DNA from: Halomonas alimentaria
GTDB lineage: Bacteria > Pseudomonadota > Gammaproteobacteria > Pseudomonadales > Halomonadaceae
DNA length: 64,000 nucleotides
Assembly: GCF_009902005.1 (NCBI RefSeq)
Contig: NZ_WUTT01000001.1
Span: forward strand, 600,609-664,608
Direction of reading: 5' to 3'
Every line of letters begins with the position of its first letter. Position 1 is the stretch's first letter. Shown one piece after another: positions 1 through 10,842 of the stretch. A program made the position numbers and the translations under genes. The notes beneath the pieces were generated by a model that had not been told where the DNA came from, did no database searches, and worked only from the letters and a program-made list of their open reading frames with translations.

Positions 1-458
1 AGCGGCTCGAGGAGGAGCGCAGGCTCTTCTATGTGGCGATCACCCGTGCTCGGGAGCGGTTGCTTCTGTTGCATGACGGTGGCGACCACCGTCCCAGCCG
101 CTTCCTCGCCGAGAGTGCCTGGGAGGAGTGTGATCGCCTGGCTCGCCGACTGGACGGCGTGGGTGAAGGGGCACTCGAGGTGTCCCGCCCCGGGCTGGTA
201 CGTCACTATCTCGCCAGGCTGGGCGAGGAGCTTCCGCTGGTCGGCAGCGAACCGGGAGTCGCCGAGGGCGGAAGTGACTATCGCTCCTTCGACGTGGGGC
301 AGCGCCTGCGCCATGCTGTGTTCGGTGAAGGCGAGATCGACCTGGTGGAGGGGGATCCGGACAATCCGGTGATCGAGGTGCGTTTTCGCCATGCCGGTCG
401 ACGGCGGTTGATCGCTCGCCGGGCGCCCATCGAACTGCTCACTGGAGAAAACGCATGA
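1..458 (+). CDS. uvrD: DNA helicase II UvrD, C-terminal fragment
   Basis: This is the 3' end of a superfamily 1 3'-5' DNA helicase; the gene begins outside the window and is read in frame 3. The first codons carry the EEERRLFYVAITRARE signature, the last helicase motif (VI) of the UvrD/Rep/PcrA group. The tail then has HRPSRFL and, near the end, VGQRLRHAVFGEGEI followed by a basic IEVRF..GRRRLIARRAPIELL stretch. That tail resembles the C-terminus of UvrD and is absent from Rep, so mismatch-repair/excision-repair helicase UvrD is the best reading. The stop overlaps the start of sseA by 4 nt (ATGA), suggesting translational coupling. Confidence 0.85.
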   Translation, partial: RLEEERRLFYVAITRARERLLLLHDGGDHRPSRFLAESAWEECDRLARRLDGVGEGALEVSRPGLVRHYLARLGEELPLVGSEPGVAEGGSDYRSFDVGQRLRHAVFGEGEIDLVEGDPDNPVIEVRFRHAGRRRLIARRAPIELLTGENA

Positions 459-1279
459 GTCAACCGCTGATTGCCGCCTGGGAACTGGAAGAGGCCCTGG
501 AGGGGGCACATCCCCCGCGGCTGCTCGACTGCCGGGCACGCCTGGGGCAGCCCGACGCTGGCCACGGCCTGTGGTGGAAAGCCCATCTGCCGGGCAGCCA
601 CCACCTCGACCTGGATCGCGACCTCGCGGGACCACCGGGGGAGGGCGGGCGACATCCCCTGCCACGCCAGGAGGCATTTACCGCGACGCTTCAACGGCTG
701 GGAGTGGCGCCGGATGTGCCGGTGGTGGTGTATGACGACATGGGCGGCCAGCTGGCTGCCGCTCGGGCCTGGTGGATGCTGGCCTGCTGGGCCGGTCACC
801 CCGATGTCAGGGTGCTGGACGGAGGCATCCAGGCCTGGCTGGGGCACGGTGGCGAGCTGCGCGAGGGTGATGGCGTGGCGCCCCGTCCCGGCGACTGGTC
901 TCCCGCCTACCGCGACGATGCCTGGATGGGGGCCGATGCGGTCTTCTCCGGACGCGGTCTCAAGCTGGACGCCCGCAGCCGAGAGCGTTTCAGCGGTGAG
1001 GCCGAGCCCATCGATCCGGTGGCGGGCCATATCCCGGGGGCGGTATGCCGCCCCAGCGCCGAGAACCTGGGCGCGGACGGGCGCTTCAAGCACCCGCACC
1101 GCCTGGCCGAGGAGCTGCCCCAGGCCGATGAGGCAGTGGCCTACTGCGGCTCGGGGGTCACCGCCTGCCACACCATTCTTGCCTATGCCGTGGCGGGCAG
1201 GCCGCTGCCGCGCCTCTATCCCGGCTCCTGGAGCGAGTGGATCCGCGACCCGGCGCGCCCGGTAGCCACCGGTGAGTAA
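455..1279 (+). CDS. sseA: 3-mercaptopyruvate/thiosulfate sulfurtransferase
   Basis: A 274-residue two-domain rhodanese. The N-terminal rhodanese domain (about 1-140) is non-catalytic; the C-terminal domain carries the active-site loop YCGSGVTA. The CG(S/T)GVT form of the loop is typical of 3-mercaptopyruvate sulfurtransferases, whereas classic thiosulfate rhodaneses have CRxGx(R/T). It transfers sulfur from 3-mercaptopyruvate (or thiosulfate) to a thiophilic acceptor through a cysteine persulfide, in the cytoplasm. The start overlaps the uvrD stop. No T-rich terminator follows on its own strand; the next gene is convergent. Confidence 0.9.
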   Translation: MSQPLIAAWELEEALEGAHPPRLLDCRARLGQPDAGHGLWWKAHLPGSHHLDLDRDLAGPPGEGGRHPLPRQEAFTATLQRLGVAPDVPVVVYDDMGGQLAAARAWWMLACWAGHPDVRVLDGGIQAWLGHGGELREGDGVAPRPGDWSPAYRDDAWMGADAVFSGRGLKLDARSRERFSGEAEPIDPVAGHIPGAVCRPSAENLGADGRFKHPHRLAEELPQADEAVAYCGSGVTACHTILAYAVAGRPLPRLYPGSWSEWIRDPARPVATGE

Positions 1280-1331
1280 TCCGGGCGTAGCCGGGCTTCG
1301 CCCGGAGCGCTAAGCCTTAAGCTACTGCAAG

Positions 1332-1366
1332 AAAAAACCGCCGCCGGGTCTTGCCCCGGCGGCGGT
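1332..1366 (-). terminator. Rho-independent terminator of etfQO
   Basis: A 12-bp perfect stem (1337-1348 with 1355-1366, arm ACCGCCGCCGGG) with a 6-nt loop. Read on the minus strand it is followed by a run of T (1337-1332), as expected for termination of etfQO, whose stop codon is 30 nt upstream. It may also stop sseA transcripts arriving from the other side. Confidence 0.85.
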
Positions 1367-1395
1367 CTTGTTCAGGCTGTTATCCAGCCTCTCGC

Positions 1396-3063
1396 TTACA
1401 TGTTCGGATAGTTCGGTCCGCCGCCGCCCTCCGGCGCCACCCAGGTGATGTTCTGGGCCGGGTCCTTGATATCGCAGGTCTTGCAGTGCACGCAGTTCTG
1501 GAAGTTGATCTGGAACCGCGGCTTGCCGTCGTCCCCCTCGACCACCTCATAGACCCCGGCCGGGCAGTAGCGTTGGGCCGGCTCGGCGTACTCCGGCAGG
1601 TTCTCGCGAATCGGCAACTCCCGGTCGGCCAGCTGCAGGTGGCAGGGCTGGTCCTCCTCGTGGTTGGTGTTGGAGAGGAACACCGAGGAGGGCTTGTCGA
1701 AGGAGAGCTTGCCATCTGGCTTCGGGTAGTCGATCTTCTCGAATTCGCTGGCCGGCTTCAGTGCGGCATGGTCCGGGGTGGTGTCGTGGACGTTGGGCAA
1801 CTTGCCGCGCAACAGCTGGTCGGCGAAGTTGTAGGCGCCGCCCATGACGGTGCCGTACTTGTGGATTGCCGGCCCGAAGCTTGAGCTCTCCTTGAGCTCG
1901 GCGTAGGCCCAGCTCGCCTCCCACTTCTCGGTGAAGGCGGTCAGTTCCTGGCCACCCTCGTCGCCCTTGGCCACTGCCTCGAATACCGTCTCGGCGGCCA
2001 CCAGGCCGGACTTCATGGCGGTGTGCAGCCCCTTGATCTTGGCGAAGTTGAGGGTGCCGGCGTCGCAACCGATCAAAAGGCCACCCGGGAAGGTCATCTT
2101 CGGCAGGCAGTTCAGCCCGCCCTTGGCGATGGCCCGAGCGCCGTAGGCGACCCGCTTGCCGCCCTCGAGATGTTTCGCCAGCACCGGGTGGTGCTTCATG
2201 CGCTGGAATTCGTCGAAGGGCGAGAGCCAGGGATTCTGGTAGGAGAGGTCCATGATCAGGCCTACCACCACCTGCTGGTTGTCACCATGGTAGAGGAACC
2301 AGCCGCCGTGGGTGTGCTTGTCCAGGGGCCAGCCGGAGCCATGCAGCACCAGTCCGGGTTCATGCTGCTCGGCGGGCACGTCCCACAGCTCCTTCAGGCC
2401 GATACCGTAGTGCTGCGGGTCCTTGCCCGCGTCGAGGCGATACTCCTCGATCAGGCGCTTGCCGATATGGCCCCGGGCGCCCTCGGCGAACAGGGTGTAC
2501 CTGGCGCGCAGCTCCATGCCCGGCATATGGCCATCCTTGGGCTGACCGTCGGCGCCCACGCCCATGTCGCCGATCAGGATGCCCTTGACCACGCCCTCCT
2601 CGACGATGGCCTCCTGGGCGGCGAAACCCGGGAAAATCTCGACCCCCAACCCCTCGGCCTGCTCGGCCAGCCAGCGGCACAGGTTGCCGGCGCTGATCAC
2701 GTAGCGGGGCATGTCCCCACCGGTGTTGTGCATGGAGGGGGGCACCAGGGCATTGGGCAGCTTCTGGCCCTTCTCGGCGTCCTTGAGCAGGTAGACCTCG
2801 TCGCGACTGGCCGGGGTGGTCAGCGGCGCGCCACGCTCGGCCCAGTCGGGGAACAGCTCCTGCAGGGCGCGGGGCTCGAAGATGGCACCGGAGAGGATAT
2901 GGGCGCCGACCTCGGAGCCCTTCTCCACCACGCACACGGAGAGCTCCTGTTCCGCCTCGTTCGCCTGCTGCATCAGCCGGCACGCGGCAGCCAGGCCCGA
3001 GGGCCCGGCCCCGACGATGACCACATCGAATTCCATGGATTCGCGTTCGACTTGTTCTTCCAT
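1396..3063 (-). CDS. etfQO: Electron transfer flavoprotein-ubiquinone oxidoreductase
   Basis: 555 residues. It passes electrons from reduced ETF to the ubiquinone pool at the inner membrane, linking acyl-CoA and other flavin dehydrogenases to respiration. The N-terminus has the FAD dinucleotide-binding motif VIVGAGPSGLAAA. The C-terminal domain has the 4Fe-4S ligand set: CPAGVYEV, then FQNCVHCKTCDIKDPAQNITW. An in-frame ATG exists 39 nt upstream at 3102, but the ATG at 3063 has AGGAGA six bases before it and puts the FAD motif at the usual distance from the N-terminus, so I prefer it. The gene is divergent from etfBA, with which it works. Confidence 0.95.
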   Translation of the reverse strand: MEEQVERESMEFDVVIVGAGPSGLAAACRLMQQANEAEQELSVCVVEKGSEVGAHILSGAIFEPRALQELFPDWAERGAPLTTPASRDEVYLLKDAEKGQKLPNALVPPSMHNTGGDMPRYVISAGNLCRWLAEQAEGLGVEIFPGFAAQEAIVEEGVVKGILIGDMGVGADGQPKDGHMPGMELRARYTLFAEGARGHIGKRLIEEYRLDAGKDPQHYGIGLKELWDVPAEQHEPGLVLHGSGWPLDKHTHGGWFLYHGDNQQVVVGLIMDLSYQNPWLSPFDEFQRMKHHPVLAKHLEGGKRVAYGARAIAKGGLNCLPKMTFPGGLLIGCDAGTLNFAKIKGLHTAMKSGLVAAETVFEAVAKGDEGGQELTAFTEKWEASWAYAELKESSSFGPAIHKYGTVMGGAYNFADQLLRGKLPNVHDTTPDHAALKPASEFEKIDYPKPDGKLSFDKPSSVFLSNTNHEEDQPCHLQLADRELPIRENLPEYAEPAQRYCPAGVYEVVEGDDGKPRFQINFQNCVHCKTCDIKDPAQNITWVAPEGGGGPNYPNM

Positions 3064-3124
3064 CTGTTCTCTCCTGACTGCCGGCTCGACGGTGCGGTTC
3101 ATGCCACCAATGTCGAATCAATTT

Positions 3125-3138
3125 AAAACGGTCGTTTG
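3125..3138. promoter_or_regulatory. PsrA-like operator in the etfQO promoter region
   Basis: AAAACGGTCGTTTG reads as AAAC-N4-GTTT(G), close to the PsrA consensus (G/C)AAAC-N2-4-GTTT(G/C) with one flank mismatch (A3125). It lies about 60 bp upstream of the etfQO start codon. In pseudomonads PsrA is a fatty-acid-responsive TetR repressor, and from memory its targets include the etf genes, so the placement makes sense. Binding here is inference. Confidence 0.45.
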
Positions 3139-3252
3139 CTTCTAGCCTGTCCCCATGATAGGCATAATAGGTCAACAAGGTCACCCCCTGCGATCGCGCA
3201 ATCTTGGTGTCATGCCGGCCAGGGATCCGGGGAGTGGCGATATTGGGATTGT

Positions 3253-3274
3253 TGCCATGCGCAAGGGTATGGCA
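3253..3274. promoter_or_regulatory. Inverted repeat in the etfQO/etfBA divergent region
   Basis: TGCCAT and ATGGCA form 6-bp inverted arms separated by 10 nt. The repeat sits in the 379-bp divergent region, about 170 bp upstream of etfB. It could be a regulator half-site pair, but 6-bp arms can occur by chance. Confidence 0.25.
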
Positions 3275-3367
3275 CATTGAGACAGTTTTTTCGATGTGGC
3301 GCCTATCAAACGCTTGCATGAAACATATAAGAGCATGCCACGCCGTTCTATGCGGCTGTTCCAGGAA

Positions 3368-3396
3368 GGTGCGGTCGGCAGTGGCAGTACCGCACC
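3368..3396 (+). promoter_or_regulatory. Stem-loop in the etfB leader
   Basis: GGTGCGGT (3368-3375) pairs perfectly with ACCGCACC (3389-3396) around a 13-nt loop. A second, weaker pairing GGTTC/GAACC (3411-3415/3425-3429) lies just before the etfB ribosome-binding site. There is no T-run after either, so they are not terminators; they may shape the 5' leader of the etfBA mRNA. Confidence 0.35.
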
Positions 3397-3442
3397 ATTG
3401 GATTTGTGATGGTTCAACTTCCGAGAACCAAGCGAGGAAATC

Positions 3443-4195
3443 ATGAAAGTACTCGTCGCGGTCAAACGCGTCATCGACTACAACGTCAAGATCCGCGTCA
3501 AGCCGGATAACTCCGACGTCGATCTCACCAACGTCAAGATGGCCATGAACCCCTTCTGCGAGATCGCCGTGGAAGAGGCGGTGCGCCTGAAGGAAAAGGG
3601 TGTGGCCACCGAGATCGTCGCCGTCACCGTCGGTCCCAAGGCCGCCCAGGAGCAGCTGCGTACTGCGCTGGCGCTGGGCGCCGACCGCGCCATCCATGTC
3701 GAGACCGACGAGCGCGTCGAGTCGCTAGGGGCGGCCAAGGCGCTGGCCAAGCTGGTGGAAGAGGAGCAGCCGGGTCTGGTGATCCTCGGCAAGCAGGCCA
3801 TCGACACCGACAACAACCAGACCGGCCAGATGCTCGCCGCCCTGACCGGTCTGCCCCAGGGCACCTTCGCCTCCGCCGTGGATGTGGACGGCGAGAAGGT
3901 GCAGGTGACCCGTGAGATCGACGGCGGCCTGCAGACCGTCGAGCTTTCCGTGCCGGCCATCGTCACCACCGACCTGCGCCTCAACGAGCCGCGCTACGCC
4001 AAGCTGCCCGACATCATGAAGGCCAAGAAGAAGCCGCTGGACGTCAAGAGCCCGGCGGACCTCGGCGTCGAGGTGGCCTCGAAGGTCAAGCTGCTCAAGG
4101 TCGAGCCGCCGGCCGAGCGCCAGGGTGGCGTCAAGGTGGGCTCGGTGGACGAGCTGGTCGACAAACTCAAGAACGAGGCGAAGGTGATCTCATGA
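3443..4195 (+). CDS. etfB: Electron transfer flavoprotein beta subunit
   Basis: 250 residues, normal for the family. It forms the soluble ETF heterodimer with EtfA, accepts electrons from acyl-CoA and related dehydrogenases and delivers them to ETF-QO. The ETF beta adenine-nucleotide fold is seen in [20 protein letters not shown] at the start, the [18 protein letters not shown] segment, and [20 protein letters not shown]. The ATG at 3443 follows GAGGAA by 4 nt. The stop overlaps the etfA start by 4 nt (ATGA). The upstream 379-bp divergent region holds a PsrA-like box and leader stem-loops. Confidence 0.96.
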   Translation: MKVLVAVKRVIDYNVKIRVKPDNSDVDLTNVKMAMNPFCEIAVEEAVRLKEKGVATEIVAVTVGPKAAQEQLRTALALGADRAIHVETDERVESLGAAKALAKLVEEEQPGLVILGKQAIDTDNNQTGQMLAALTGLPQGTFASAVDVDGEKVQVTREIDGGLQTVELSVPAIVTTDLRLNEPRYAKLPDIMKAKKKPLDVKSPADLGVEVASKVKLLKVEPPAERQGGVKVGSVDELVDKLKNEAKVIS

Positions 4196-5118
4196 GCATC
4201 CTGGTACTTGCCGAACATCACGACGGCGCCCTGGCCGGCGCCACCGCCCATGTGGTGGCCGCCGCACAACAGATCGGCAGCGATATCGACGTGCTGGTGG
4301 CCGGTGAGAATGTGGCCGCCATCGCCGAGTCCGCCGCCAAGCTCGACGGCGTCAGCAAGGTGCGCGTGGCCGACAATGCCGCCTATGCCCACCTGCTGGC
4401 CGAACCCACCGCGGCGCTGATCGCCGAGCTCGCCGGAGACTACAGCCACGTGCTGGCGGTGGCCTCCACCACCGGCAAGAACGTGCTGCCCCGGGTCGCC
4501 GCGCTCAAGGACGTAGCGCAGATCTCCGAGATCATCGCCGTCGAGTCCGCGGATACCTTCAAGCGCCCGATCTACGCCGGCAATGCCATCGCCACGGTGC
4601 AGAGCGAGGACGCGCTGAAGGTGATCACCGTGCGCACCACCGGCTTCGACGCCGTCGGCGAGGGCGGCAGCGCCGCCATCGAGGCCGTGGACTTCGTGGC
4701 CGACAACGCCCAGTCCACCTTCATCAAGGAAGAGCTGGCCCAGTCCGACCGTCCCGAGCTGGGTGCCGCCAAGGTGGTCATCTCCGGTGGCCGCGGCATG
4801 GGCAACGGCGAGAACTTCAAGCTCCTCGATGGCATCGCCGACAAGCTGGGGGCCGCCATCGGTGCCTCGCGTGCCGCGGTGGATGCCGGCTTCGTGCCCA
4901 ACGACATGCAGGTGGGCCAGACCGGCAAGATCGTCGCCCCGGACCTCTACATTGCCGTGGGCATCTCGGGTGCCATCCAGCACCTGGCCGGCATGAAGGA
5001 CTCCAAGGTGATCGTCGCCATCAACAAGGACGAGGAGGCGCCGATCTTCCAGGTGGCCGATTACGGGTTGGTGGCGGATCTCTTCGAGGCCCTGCCGGAA
5101 TTGGAAAGCAAGCTGTAA
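4192..5118 (+). CDS. etfA: Electron transfer flavoprotein alpha subunit
   Basis: 308 residues. The alpha subunit carries the C-terminal FAD-binding domain of ETF. Seen in order: the N-terminal ETF fold ([18 protein letters not shown]), the domain-joining [21 protein letters not shown] segment, and the FAD signature region [28 protein letters not shown] near residue 245-270. It is translationally coupled to etfB and followed by a hairpin terminator. With etfB and the divergent etfQO, the complete electron path from acyl-CoA dehydrogenases to quinone is encoded here. Confidence 0.96.
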   Translation: MSILVLAEHHDGALAGATAHVVAAAQQIGSDIDVLVAGENVAAIAESAAKLDGVSKVRVADNAAYAHLLAEPTAALIAELAGDYSHVLAVASTTGKNVLPRVAALKDVAQISEIIAVESADTFKRPIYAGNAIATVQSEDALKVITVRTTGFDAVGEGGSAAIEAVDFVADNAQSTFIKEELAQSDRPELGAAKVVISGGRGMGNGENFKLLDGIADKLGAAIGASRAAVDAGFVPNDMQVGQTGKIVAPDLYIAVGISGAIQHLAGMKDSKVIVAINKDEEAPIFQVADYGLVADLFEALPELESKL

Positions 5119-5142
5119 GGCATGACCCGATAGGCATGAACG

Positions 5143-5175
5143 AAAGCCGGTTCCGTCAGGGACCGGCTTTCTGCT
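5143..5175 (+). terminator. Hairpin terminator after etfBA
   Basis: AAAGCCGGT (5143-5151) pairs with ACCGGCTTT (5162-5170), extended by two further pairs after one mismatch. The T-run after the stem is short (TTTCTG), so the terminator looks moderate. Confidence 0.6.
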
Positions 5176-5344
5176 ATCTGCGATAGCCCTGCCTTCGTCT
5201 GGTCTGCGCTAGACGGATTCGCGCTGCCTGGGGTAGGGTGGCCGAAGGATAAAAAGTGCGTGCGGTGCGGTTGAAATCCCCATGCGGCGACCGCATCTCA
5301 ATGAGTTGCAGCACAATGAAAGCCACCAAAAGGAGATGATCAAC

Positions 5345-5956
5345 ATGGCACATACCCTCCCTGACCTTCCGTATGCCTACGATGCGCTCGAGCCCCACAT
5401 CGATGCGCTGACCATGGAGATCCACCACTCGCGTCACCACCAGACCTACGTCAACAACCTGAACGCTGCCCTCGAGGGCACCGGCCTGGAAGACGTGCCG
5501 GTCGACGAGCTGCTGGCCGATCTGGACAAGGTGCCGGCTGAGAAGCGTCAGGCGGTGATCAACAACGGTGGCGGCCACTCCAACCACTCCATGTTCTGGC
5601 AGATGATGTCGCCCAATGGCGGCGGTCAGCCCAAGGGCAAGGTGGCCGAGGCCATCGACAGCGAGCTGGGTGGCTTCGAGGCCTTCAAGGATGCCTTCAC
5701 CAAGGCCGCTCTGGGTCGCTTCGGCAGCGGCTGGGCCTGGCTCTGCGTCACCCCGGAGAAGAAGCTGGTGGTGGAGAACAGCCTGAACCAGGACAGCCCC
5801 ATCTCCAACGGCAACACCCCGGTGCTGGGTCTGGACGTGTGGGAGCACGCCTACTACCTCAAGTTCCAGAACAAGCGCCCGGACTACATCGCCGAGTTCT
5901 TCAACGTGATCAACTGGGACGAGGTCGAGCGTCGTTACCAGGCGGCCACCGCCTGA
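5345..5956 (+). CDS. sodA: Superoxide dismutase, Mn type
   Basis: 203 residues. It removes cytoplasmic superoxide. Metal ligands are visible: His in MEIHHSRHH, His in [13 protein letters not shown], and Asp and His in LDVWEHAYY. The Gly in the GGGHSNHS segment and the Gln of NQDSP follow the Mn-SOD pattern; Fe-SODs carry a Gln in the first segment. An upstream in-frame ATG at 5282 is unlikely: AAAGGAG ends 9 nt before the ATG at 5345, and the mature SOD N-terminus starts there. The leader has a 6-bp hairpin (5282-5296). The gene sits next to the Mn-using class Ib ribonucleotide reductase, consistent with iron-sparing physiology. Confidence 0.93.
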   Translation: MAHTLPDLPYAYDALEPHIDALTMEIHHSRHHQTYVNNLNAALEGTGLEDVPVDELLADLDKVPAEKRQAVINNGGGHSNHSMFWQMMSPNGGGQPKGKVAEAIDSELGGFEAFKDAFTKAALGRFGSGWAWLCVTPEKKLVVENSLNQDSPISNGNTPVLGLDVWEHAYYLKFQNKRPDYIAEFFNVINWDEVERRYQAATA

Positions 5957-5985
5957 TCGACTGACTGACTTCCGGTCTCACCATG

Positions 5986-6020
5986 CAGCGCCGCGGCCCC
6001 TGGGCCGCGGCGCTGTTTTT
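5986..6020 (+). terminator. Rho-independent terminator of sodA
   Basis: A very GC-rich stem, CAGCGCCGCGGCC (from 5986) with GGCCGCGGCGCTG (to 6015), a tight loop, then TTTTT. It lies 30 nt after the sodA stop. Confidence 0.92.
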
Positions 6021-6100
6021 ATATTTGGCCCTTGTCCCTCTCTACTGCCCCTTTCCCCTGCCGCTTGGCTGCAGCCACTTGTGCCTCGTTCCTTTCTATA

Positions 6101-6116
6101 CCACTACATATGGTAT
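6101..6116. promoter_or_regulatory. Degenerate NrdR-like box, distal
   Basis: CCACTACATATGGTAT matches the 16-bp NrdR consensus ACACTATATATAGTGT at 12 of 16 positions. It starts 30 bp before the next box. On its own it would be weak; the spacing with the other two makes it credible. Confidence 0.4.
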
Positions 6117-6130
6117 TTAAAGAGTGACGA

Positions 6131-6146
6131 ATTCTATATATGGTGT
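6131..6146. promoter_or_regulatory. NrdR box 1 of nrdHIEF
   Basis: ATTCTATATATGGTGT matches the NrdR consensus ACACTATATATAGTGT at 13 of 16 positions. NrdR is the ATP/dATP-sensing repressor of ribonucleotide reductase genes and binds two such boxes spaced by whole helical turns. The box lies 71 bp upstream of nrdH. Confidence 0.75.
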
Positions 6147-6162
6147 ATCCTTGCCTCTGTAG

Positions 6163-6178
6163 ACGCCATATATAGTTT
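6163..6178. promoter_or_regulatory. NrdR box 2 of nrdHIEF
   Basis: ACGCCATATATAGTTT is the second strong NrdR-like box. Its start is 32 bp after box 1, about three helical turns, the spacing expected for cooperative NrdR binding. It ends 23 bp before the nrdH start codon. Confidence 0.75.
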
Positions 6179-6201
6179 TCCTGCCAACAGGGAGTGTCAC
6201 C

Positions 6202-6429
6202 ATGGAGATCGAGGTCTATACCCGTCCCGCCTGCCCCCAGTGCACCGCCACCTGCCGCACCCTGGAGCGTCAGGGCATCGCCTACCGCCTGATCGACCTG
6301 GAGCGTGAGCCCCAGGCCCGCGAGCGGGTGATGGCCCTGGGCCATCGCCAGCTGCCGGTGGTGATTGCCGGCTCCGAGCACTGGTCCGGATTCCGTCCGG
6401 ATCGCCTCGGCCACCTGGCCCGGGCGTGA
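6202..6429 (+). CDS. nrdH: NrdH-redoxin
   Basis: 75 residues, a glutaredoxin-like thiol-disulfide protein that reduces the class Ib ribonucleotide reductase. The redox motif is CPQC (residues 11-14), in [14 protein letters not shown]. The C-terminal RQLPVVIAG...WSGFRPD stretch is the NrdH-specific motif for thioredoxin-reductase interaction. AGGGAG lies 7 nt before the ATG. First gene of nrdHIEF; its stop overlaps the GTG start of nrdI (GTGA). Confidence 0.95.
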   Translation: MEIEVYTRPACPQCTATCRTLERQGIAYRLIDLEREPQARERVMALGHRQLPVVIAGSEHWSGFRPDRLGHLARA

Positions 6430-6838
6430 GTGTGACGGCCGTCTCGGCGCTGCCACCGGAGCTGATCTACTTCTCGACCCGCTCCGGCAATACCCATCGC
6501 TTTATCCGGAAACTGGACCTGCCCGCTCGGCGCATCCCGATTGAGCGGGAGGCACCGACGCTGGCGGTGACGCGCCCCTTTATCCTGGTGACGCCCACCT
6601 ACGGCGGGGGCGAGGCGAAGGGTGCTGTGCCCGCGCCGGTGATCCGCTTCCTCAACGAGGCCGATAACCGTGCGCTGCTGGTGGGGGTGATCGCCGCTGG
6701 CAATACCAACTTCGGCGCCGCCTACGGGCTGGCCGGACGCATCATCGCCGAGAAGTGCGGCGTACCGCTGCTGTATCGATTCGAATTGCTGGGCACGGAC
6801 GAGGACGTGACCCGGGTTCGCAAGGGAGTGAGAGAGTT

Positions 6839-6857
<19 letters not shown>
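6426..6857 (+). CDS. nrdI: Flavodoxin-like NrdI
   Basis: 143 residues, beginning with GTG that overlaps the nrdH stop. NrdI is the FMN protein that supplies the oxidant for assembling the dimanganese-tyrosyl radical cofactor in NrdF. FMN contacts are seen in [12 protein letters not shown] and TPTYGGG, and the [13 protein letters not shown] segment is typical. It overlaps nrdE by 19 nt. Confidence 0.94.
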
Positions 6858-9990
<3,133 letters not shown>

Positions 9991-10001
9991 TCTGCGTCAT
10001 T

Positions 10002-10020
10002 GATAATTGTTATCATTTTT
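10002..10020. promoter_or_regulatory. Fur box upstream of the TonB2-type operon
   Basis: GATAATTGTTATCATTTTT matches the 19-bp Fur consensus at 14 positions, and TGATAA-TTG-TTATCA (10001-10015) is a perfect dyad. It lies 43 bp upstream of the first gene of the TonB energy-transduction operon, where iron-dependent repression would be expected. Confidence 0.8.
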
Positions 10021-10062
10021 GCGATGATCCGGCGTCATTCGAGATCGCTCAGGGAGCCTGAC

Positions 10063-10842
10063 GTGAAGAGGACCGGACATCTGCTGATCGGGGTGGCCAC
10101 CGGCTTGATGCTGGCGGCCACCCCGCTGATGGCCCAGGAGCTGCTGGAAGCCACTGGTGAGGCCCAGCGCGCCCAGGCCGAGCTACAGCAAAGGATCGAT
10201 GCCGCCGACGACGCCAGTCGCGAGATGTTGGCCGAGCTACGTCGCCTGGAAGCCGCTACCCGCCGGCTCGAGGCGCGCAGCGACACCCTGGCGCCACGGC
10301 TCGAACGCCAGGCGCAACAGCTGGACGCTCGGGAAGCGGCACTGGATACCCTGTCCGAGACGCGTGAGACGTTGCCCGAGGTCGAGCAGGCGCTGACCAG
10401 GCGCCTGGGCACATGGGTCGAAGGCGATCTGCCGTTCCTGACGGAAGAGCGCCTGGCCCGGGCCGAGGGCCTCGAGAAAGGCATGACGGACCCCGACACT
10501 ACCACCGCGGAGCGCCTGGATCATCTGCTTGCCGCCTGGCGCAGCGAGCTGGACTACGGCCGCGAGCTCGACGCCTGGCGCGGTACCCTCGGGCAGGGCG
10601 AGCAGCGCCGCGAGGTGGACTTCCTGCGCCTGGGGCGGGTGGGGCTCTACTACCTGACCGCCGACGGACGAGAGGGTGCGGTCTGGCGCAGCGATGCCAA
10701 GCGCTGGCAAGCGCTGGATGAGGCGGCCCGCGTCGAGCTGCGCCATGGCCTGCGCATGGCCCGTGACCAGCGAGCACCGGAACTGCTGACCCTGCCGGTT
10801 TCCCACCCCATCACGCCGGCCAACGAGGGGGATGCCTCATGA
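10063..10842 (+). CDS. DUF3450 periplasmic protein of a TonB2 operon
   Basis: 259 residues from GTG at 10063 (AGGGAG six bases before). The first 25 residues are a signal peptide ending LMAQE. Residues about 27-115 are a long heptad-rich coiled coil, then a mixed domain containing LGRVGLYYLTADG. This matches DUF3450 proteins, which stand first in TonB2-type operons (VC1548 in Vibrio cholerae, from memory). The molecular role is not well defined; it probably works in the periplasm with the TtpC extension. It overlaps the next gene by 4 nt (ATGA) and is preceded by a Fur box. Confidence 0.85.
   Translation: MKRTGHLLIGVATGLMLAATPLMAQELLEATGEAQRAQAELQQRIDAADDASREMLAELRRLEAATRRLEARSDTLAPRLERQAQQLDAREAALDTLSETRETLPEVEQALTRRLGTWVEGDLPFLTEERLARAEGLEKGMTDPDTTTAERLDHLLAAWRSELDYGRELDAWRGTLGQGEQRREVDFLRLGRVGLYYLTADGREGAVWRSDAKRWQALDEAARVELRHGLRMARDQRAPELLTLPVSHPITPANEGDAS

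Noticed and set aside
2023..3126. Open frame of 367 codons opposite etfQO
   Set aside because: Shadow of etfQO; no ribosome-binding site or recognisable domain.
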